64,000 nt of DNA from Natranaeroarchaeum sulfidigenes (GTDB lineage Archaea > Halobacteriota > Halobacteria > Halobacteriales > Natronoarchaeaceae), in the NCBI RefSeq assembly GCF_017094485.1, contig NZ_CP064786.1, forward strand, positions 1,426,001-1,490,000, given 5' to 3'. Below, piece after piece: positions 60,095 through 64,000 of the stretch. The first letter of the stretch is position 1; each line of letters begins with the position of its first letter. The position numbers and the translations under genes were made by a program. A model generated the notes under the pieces. It was not told the origin of the DNA and did no database searches. It worked only from the letters and a program-made list of their open reading frames with translations.

Positions 60095-61954
60095 TCAGTT
60101 AGATTCTTTTTCAGTCTCAGATAGGCGGCGTTTTAGCATGTATCCTAGGCTACCGATACCCGCGAGCGCGCTACCAACCCCGAAGCCGGGACTGCCATCG
60201 TCAGTAGCTTCACTTTCGTCATCAGAATCGCGGTCGCTCTCGCCATCATCCTCACTGTCTGTCTCACCGGAGTCAGTCTCGTCACCACCCTCACTGTCTG
60301 TCTCACCGGAGTCAGTCTCGCCACCACCCTCACTGTCTGTCTCATCAGAGTCAGCGTCCTCAGTGGTCTCGTCATCGGCATCAACAACGACTTCGATGGT
60401 CTCCTCATGCTGTGTCCCTTGATCAGTTGTCACCGTCAGAGTCACCGAAAGCTCGCCTGCCTCGGTGTACGTGTGGGTGGTTGTCTCCCCAGTGCCATCC
60501 TCACCATCACCGAAGTCCCACTGGTATGAGAGAATCTCGGCATCGCCCGGAACAGTACTCTCACTTGCATCAACGTTTATTTCGCTGCCACTAACTGGAT
60601 CAGTTGGTGAAACATCGATTCGAAGAGTGGTTCCGACATCCTCGCCGAACATGCTCACGTCGTCGTCATCGAGGCTTCGCTGATGGAACTCCTTGATGTC
60701 ATCAACTGCCGGGCGAGGTGTGTGGCCTGCATCAGAATAGACGCGAAACTGCGCTGATACGCCGGCTTCCTCATAAGCGTGTTGAGCCGTTGGGAACCGT
60801 TCGGCGATCATATGGTCGCCGTACACGTCTAATGCCAACTGCTCCAACGAGTCATCTGTCCAGGCGTCACCGTACCCAATCGTGTCGTTATCGTCTTCAC
60901 TGCCCATGTAGAGGAACTGGTTCATCTCATCGAGTGCTTCACGATCGACTGCCGAACCAGTCAGGGCTTCGACATCCGCAGTTCCGACGTGGTACGGAAG
61001 TTCCCGACCCTCGAATTCATCGAGTGGGAGTAACGGCATGCCGTTCAACCCACCAGCTGTAACCGAAATCACTTCGTCAGGGTGCAAGACTGCAAATCGG
61101 TCGACGAAGTTACCAGAGGCTGAAAAACCATTCAGCAGGATACCGTCTGTCCGAACGGGATAGCCTTCGCTTTCAAGAAAGTCATGTGCCCACTCAACCA
61201 TATTCAACAATTGGAGGTCAACACGTTCGAGTGGACCATCGTCAATACTCATCGACGTATCATCAAGGGCGTGGATGTAGTGAGTCCAATCAACCGGCTC
61301 CTCTCGCGGTCGGGGGAACACCGGAATAACAAGTGGCGCACCCAACCCGTCCGCGATATCTCGGGTTTGACTACTTTCAACTAACTGGTTACCCGCATCG
61401 AGATGTACTTCCATATCATCCGTTGACTGCCCGGAGTTGACCGGTTCGACCAGCACTGGTTTAGGGTCGTCGTCGCCAGTACTGACGCTCGTTGGCGCAT
61501 AAATAAAGAACGGGTACTCGAAGCCGGCCGCTGGGTCAGCCTCAATCAGCGTCGGCTCAATCCCCTCGGGTTCTTCAAGATCCTCAGGAACGTCTACAAT
61601 CGCTGTATCACGAGCAAAGCCGGATCCGCCCCCCTCTGGGTAGAGACTCACAGAAACTTCCGATTCCTCGATGATTGGCGGGGCAACAGATACCTCGTAG
61701 TCATTGTACGTACCTGCTTCGATGGTAGACCAAGAGAGGGCTTCGTCAGTCCGCTGATTTATAATGCCGAGAGTAGCGTCTTCTTCAGCTTCGACTTCAG
61801 CGATGACGAGTGTCTGCCCGTCAGAGGAAGTTTGGTCCTCAAACGTAATCGACCCACTCGGTTCAGCCATAACAGAACCAGAGATAGCGCCGACTGTGCT
61901 ACTGGTAGCGATACCCATACCGATAGAAGTTGTAAAAAACGTCCGTCTGTCCAT
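60095..61954 (-). CDS. Tat-exported alpha/beta hydrolase with PKD domain and PGF-CTERM
   Basis: 619 residues. The Tat signal DRRTFFTTSIGMGIATSST is at the start. An N-terminal beta-rich domain (ITFEDQTSSDGQTLVIAEVEAEEDATLGIIN) is of the DUF7282 surface type. The middle holds an alpha/beta-hydrolase with nucleophile motif GFSASG (about residue 273) and candidate His in GHTPRP. A PKD domain (YQWDFGDGEDGTGETTTHTYTEAG, about 485-515) is followed by an acidic linker of near-identical repeats (DSGETDSEGG) and C-terminal PGFGVGSALAGIGSLGYMLKRRL, a PGF-CTERM. Likely a surface-anchored esterase or polymer hydrolase. Confidence 0.8.
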   Translation of the reverse strand: MDRRTFFTTSIGMGIATSSTVGAISGSVMAEPSGSITFEDQTSSDGQTLVIAEVEAEEDATLGIINQRTDEALSWSTIEAGTYNDYEVSVAPPIIEESEVSVSLYPEGGGSGFARDTAIVDVPEDLEEPEGIEPTLIEADPAAGFEYPFFIYAPTSVSTGDDDPKPVLVEPVNSGQSTDDMEVHLDAGNQLVESSQTRDIADGLGAPLVIPVFPRPREEPVDWTHYIHALDDTSMSIDDGPLERVDLQLLNMVEWAHDFLESEGYPVRTDGILLNGFSASGNFVDRFAVLHPDEVISVTAGGLNGMPLLPLDEFEGRELPYHVGTADVEALTGSAVDREALDEMNQFLYMGSEDDNDTIGYGDAWTDDSLEQLALDVYGDHMIAERFPTAQHAYEEAGVSAQFRVYSDAGHTPRPAVDDIKEFHQRSLDDDDVSMFGEDVGTTLRIDVSPTDPVSGSEINVDASESTVPGDAEILSYQWDFGDGEDGTGETTTHTYTEAGELSVTLTVTTDQGTQHEETIEVVVDADDETTEDADSDETDSEGGGETDSGETDSEGGDETDSGETDSEDDGESDRDSDDESEATDDGSPGFGVGSALAGIGSLGYMLKRRLSETEKESN

Positions 61955-62303
61955 TGCGAATTTCCTCTGCCTACCTGTCTCATTAGAAACAGAAAAAGTC
62001 TTGCATTATTGCTAGCTGAAAAGTTCAATAAAAGCTATAATCATAGATAGCAGCGGGCAACTCTGTGCTCTGACTGAACTGTCTCCCCACGAATCGGAGT
62101 AACTGATATTTTGAGAGAGTCTGCATCTACTCAAACTACCGACTGAACCTGTATCTCACTACGTATTTTAACAGCGCCTCAAAGCTGTGTTCGGGCAACT
62201 CTTCCCATCTGATTGTACGATTCTTTTCTGGGAAATAGTCAGAATAGAACCTAGTAAAGCGTTATTTATAAATACAGTGATGCTGGACTCAGTAGTCCGC
62301 ACA
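61955..62303. other. Intergenic region
   Basis: About 350 bases between two divergent genes. It contains a TTTATAAATAC box (about 62260-62270) for the downstream 115-aa gene. No other feature seen. Confidence 0.4.
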
Positions 62304-62651
62304 ATGTCCGTGACCGCTACCCCAGCGATTCAGTACGAGTGGTCGATTGACGCCGTCGACGCCAATCACGGAGCGCGCTACTCCGGTGGGTCTAGCAAAA
62401 AAATGCTGACCAAACTGTTCGCACTCTGGCTCAAAAACCGAGGTGATCTGTCTGACTGGGACCAAGCACCACGATTCGGGAAGATCGTCCACACATACAG
62501 CACGCTTTCCCTGCCGATCATCGCCGTCTGGCTCGGTATCACCGAACAAGCGATTTACGAGGAGCCTGCACCCGGGACCCCGCCATTCGAATTCCACGGG
62601 CCGAACGGCGACTTACTCGAACTCGATCGGGAACTCACTGAGACCCAGTAG
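62304..62651 (+). CDS. 115-aa protein, duplicated family, copy 2
   Basis: 115 residues (MSVTATPAIQYEWSIDAVDA...), nearly identical to copy 1 (56770), and its promoter region is also similar, including the CAGTGATGCTGGA context. The C-terminal six residues have diverged (DRELTETQ against ARECTECQ). Selection seems to keep both. Function unknown. Confidence 0.6.
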   Translation: MSVTATPAIQYEWSIDAVDANHGARYSGGSSKKMLTKLFALWLKNRGDLSDWDQAPRFGKIVHTYSTLSLPIIAVWLGITEQAIYEEPAPGTPPFEFHGPNGDLLELDRELTETQ

Positions 62652-63066
62652 AACGCAACACGACCGCGAACGACTTATCAGAACTCCAGAGGACGCATTC
62701 ATACAACCTCCCTTCTTGGCGACTGTTATCGATATATTCACCCGCGTGTTCGGACGAGGAAGGACCCGTGCAGGCGCGAAATTGACGAGTGTTTAGCGGC
62801 TGACGCCGACAACGATTCGGAGTGTCCCTCATGTTATTCACCGGGGCGACATCTCACACGTGTTCTCGAAAGATGGGTATATAAAGGGGATTGAGGGTCG
62901 TGTGAATGTCTCGGGGGAAGTGCTGTGGATACACTACAATCCTCGATCAGAAGAACAAAAAGTGGAGCAACAACGGTAAAACTCAGCGATTTGGTGAAAT
63001 AGAGATTCAGCACTGTCATTCGCTCCCACCACAATTTTAATAATACATTGACAGCTCATTAGACAC
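62652..63066. other. Intergenic region
   Basis: About 415 bases without a convincing gene. A TTTTAATAATACATTG stretch at about 63034-63048 before the ATG at 63067 can serve as its promoter. Confidence 0.4.
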
Positions 63067-63942
63067 ATGTCCCGACGCGAAATTCCGAGTAATAATCCAA
63101 ATCTGGACTCTATAGAAGTCCAAGAACTTAGAAAGCAGCTAAACAAACTCATAAAATCGCTTGGAAAGAACCGGGATAATTTCAAAAGTGAGCCAGTACA
63201 TGGTCGGATTTATCCTGCCGATTCAATTGATTACACTGAGCAAAGTGGGCTTACACAGACGGGAAGTTCTCCTAGTTACTGGGGTGGTCTTTGGTCTCTC
63301 ACCTGCTGTAAGCATGATATGCGCCAAGAACACTTTTTCGACTATTTTGAGGAACGAGAAGCTGGTGTGCTTCGACCTACTGAACCTTTGTTTATATTTA
63401 CGTGTGCAGGGAAAATGGGATCTGATAGACCTAAATGGGCAGATACTAAAAGAAGATGGTTATCCAGTGTTGCGCTCGTAACACACGCATTTAGAGGAAT
63501 GGATGATTATGGCGAATTTTTACTGGACCGCAGGGAAGAGATATGGCGCCCTCGTATTTCGACCCAGTCGGGTGAAAAAAGTAATAAATGGGCCATCGAA
63601 CACGGAGATTGTCATGCTATTATCGGTGATAATGAGGTAGAAGAAGTTGGATCACCATTCCCAGATCACGACCACGTTTCAACCTCGGGTACCTCGTCCT
63701 GCGGATGTAGCGAAACGATTGATCCTGACCACGATCATACGTATCACGACGACAATGACCCATCAAGTTTGAAATTTGTATCGACGCCTGGTTACTGGAT
63801 TAGCTGGTCAGAACCAGAATTCTACTGGACCGTTGGTAACAGCCCAGATATATATGGCGGTGGTCAGGATAAACTAGCCTACAGCCGTGGTAAGAACTTA
63901 GAAACAACTACCGTACTCTCTCAATTAAAGGGTGTGGTGTGA
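63067..63942 (+). CDS. Possible nucleotide-modification-associated (Nmad2-like) protein
   Basis: 291 residues (MSRREIPSNNPNLDSIEVQE...). A segment YWGGLWSLTCCKHDMRQ, then PLFIFTCAGKMGSD, and a YWISWSEPEFYWTVGNSP strand resemble the Nmad2 layout (LxxCKPxxR, then a GD/(V/I)F(T/G) strand, then a late FxYFG). Two C-x-C/His clusters (SCGCS and HDHVSTSG...DHDHTYHDD) suggest metal binding. Stop and next start overlap (TGATG). The assignment is tentative. It is AT-rich compared with the core genes. Confidence 0.45.
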   Translation: MSRREIPSNNPNLDSIEVQELRKQLNKLIKSLGKNRDNFKSEPVHGRIYPADSIDYTEQSGLTQTGSSPSYWGGLWSLTCCKHDMRQEHFFDYFEEREAGVLRPTEPLFIFTCAGKMGSDRPKWADTKRRWLSSVALVTHAFRGMDDYGEFLLDRREEIWRPRISTQSGEKSNKWAIEHGDCHAIIGDNEVEEVGSPFPDHDHVSTSGTSSCGCSETIDPDHDHTYHDDNDPSSLKFVSTPGYWISWSEPEFYWTVGNSPDIYGGGQDKLAYSRGKNLETTTVLSQLKGVV

Positions 63943-64000
63943 TGTCAGTTCTTCTCGTTGGTGTAGGTGCTGATGGTGACCATGTTATGCCAGAATTGCA
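63942..64000 (+). CDS. Downstream partner gene, cut by window edge (Nmad3-like start)
   Basis: Only 19 residues are visible: MSVLLVGVGADGDHVMPEL. The opening (M-x-V/A-LLVGVG-x-D) resembles the start of Nmad3-type proteins. Overlap TGATG with the previous gene shows they form an operon. The rest lies outside the window, so the call is weak. Confidence 0.35.
   Translation, partial: MSVLLVGVGADGDHVMPEL

Noticed and set aside
34730-64000. attR copy of the tRNA-Glu 3' end
   Set aside because: I read the accessory region for the 3' end sequence CCCAGTCGGAGCA and found no second copy; a decayed or outside site remains possible.

Overview
The window is haloarchaeal chromosome (class Halobacteria). 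The proteins are strongly acidic, secreted proteins carry Tat signals and PGF-CTERM anchors, promoters look leaderless with TATA boxes about 25-30 bases upstream of the start, and the gene set (PriS, GINS, Nop5/fibrillarin, LSm-L37e, type III RuBisCO, TrmB and Bat-type HTH regulators) is typical of this group. The genus cannot be fixed from the sequence alone.

Positions 1-34.7 kb are GC-rich core genome. In order: an F420-dependent oxidoreductase/SDR operon; a Tat-exported beta-propeller-like protein; priS-GINS (replication); a peroxiredoxin; a sensor kinase; two TrmB regulators next to a type III RuBisCO (AMP/nucleoside salvage); flpA-nop5 (C/D box RNA 2'-O-methylation); a Bat-like multi-domain regulator; a small zinc-finger protein with glutamate dehydrogenase; an MFS exporter divergent from an ABC-2 exporter over a palindromic operator; GNAT, DUF420 and DUF3006 proteins; purF; lsm-rpl37e; an M42 aminopeptidase; a Zn/Cd P-type ATPase with twin operator-like palindromes and a Bat-type HTH gene upstream; a DUF2342 zincin; purM; and a thiolase/OB-fold pair.

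At 34655-34729 lies tRNA-Glu(CTC). Directly after it begins an AT-richer accessory region that runs to the right edge. It opens with a tyrosine recombinase and a second, oppositely oriented recombinase about 0.7 kb further on, so I read it as an integrative element, or several nested ones, at tRNA-Glu. Its cargo includes a solo PD-(D/E)XK nuclease, a ParA operon with iterated palindromes, a large element protein with a nuclease-like C-terminus, and a UspA-PiT phosphate transporter pair bracketed by perfect 13-bp inverted repeats of IS6-like sequence. It also carries a wHTH-HicB-HicA cassette with its own palindromic operator, duplicated 4-TM proteins (one fused to a winged helix), a putative HTH-TumE pair with a decayed second copy, a 1479-aa surface protein of 15 Ig-like repeats, VapBC, a lone TnpB element, a secreted esterase-PKD protein, a duplicated 115-aa family, and, at the edge, a possible nucleotide-modification (Nmad-like) gene pair that is cut off. 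Short repeats and gene fragments scattered between these genes point to repeated insertion and decay.
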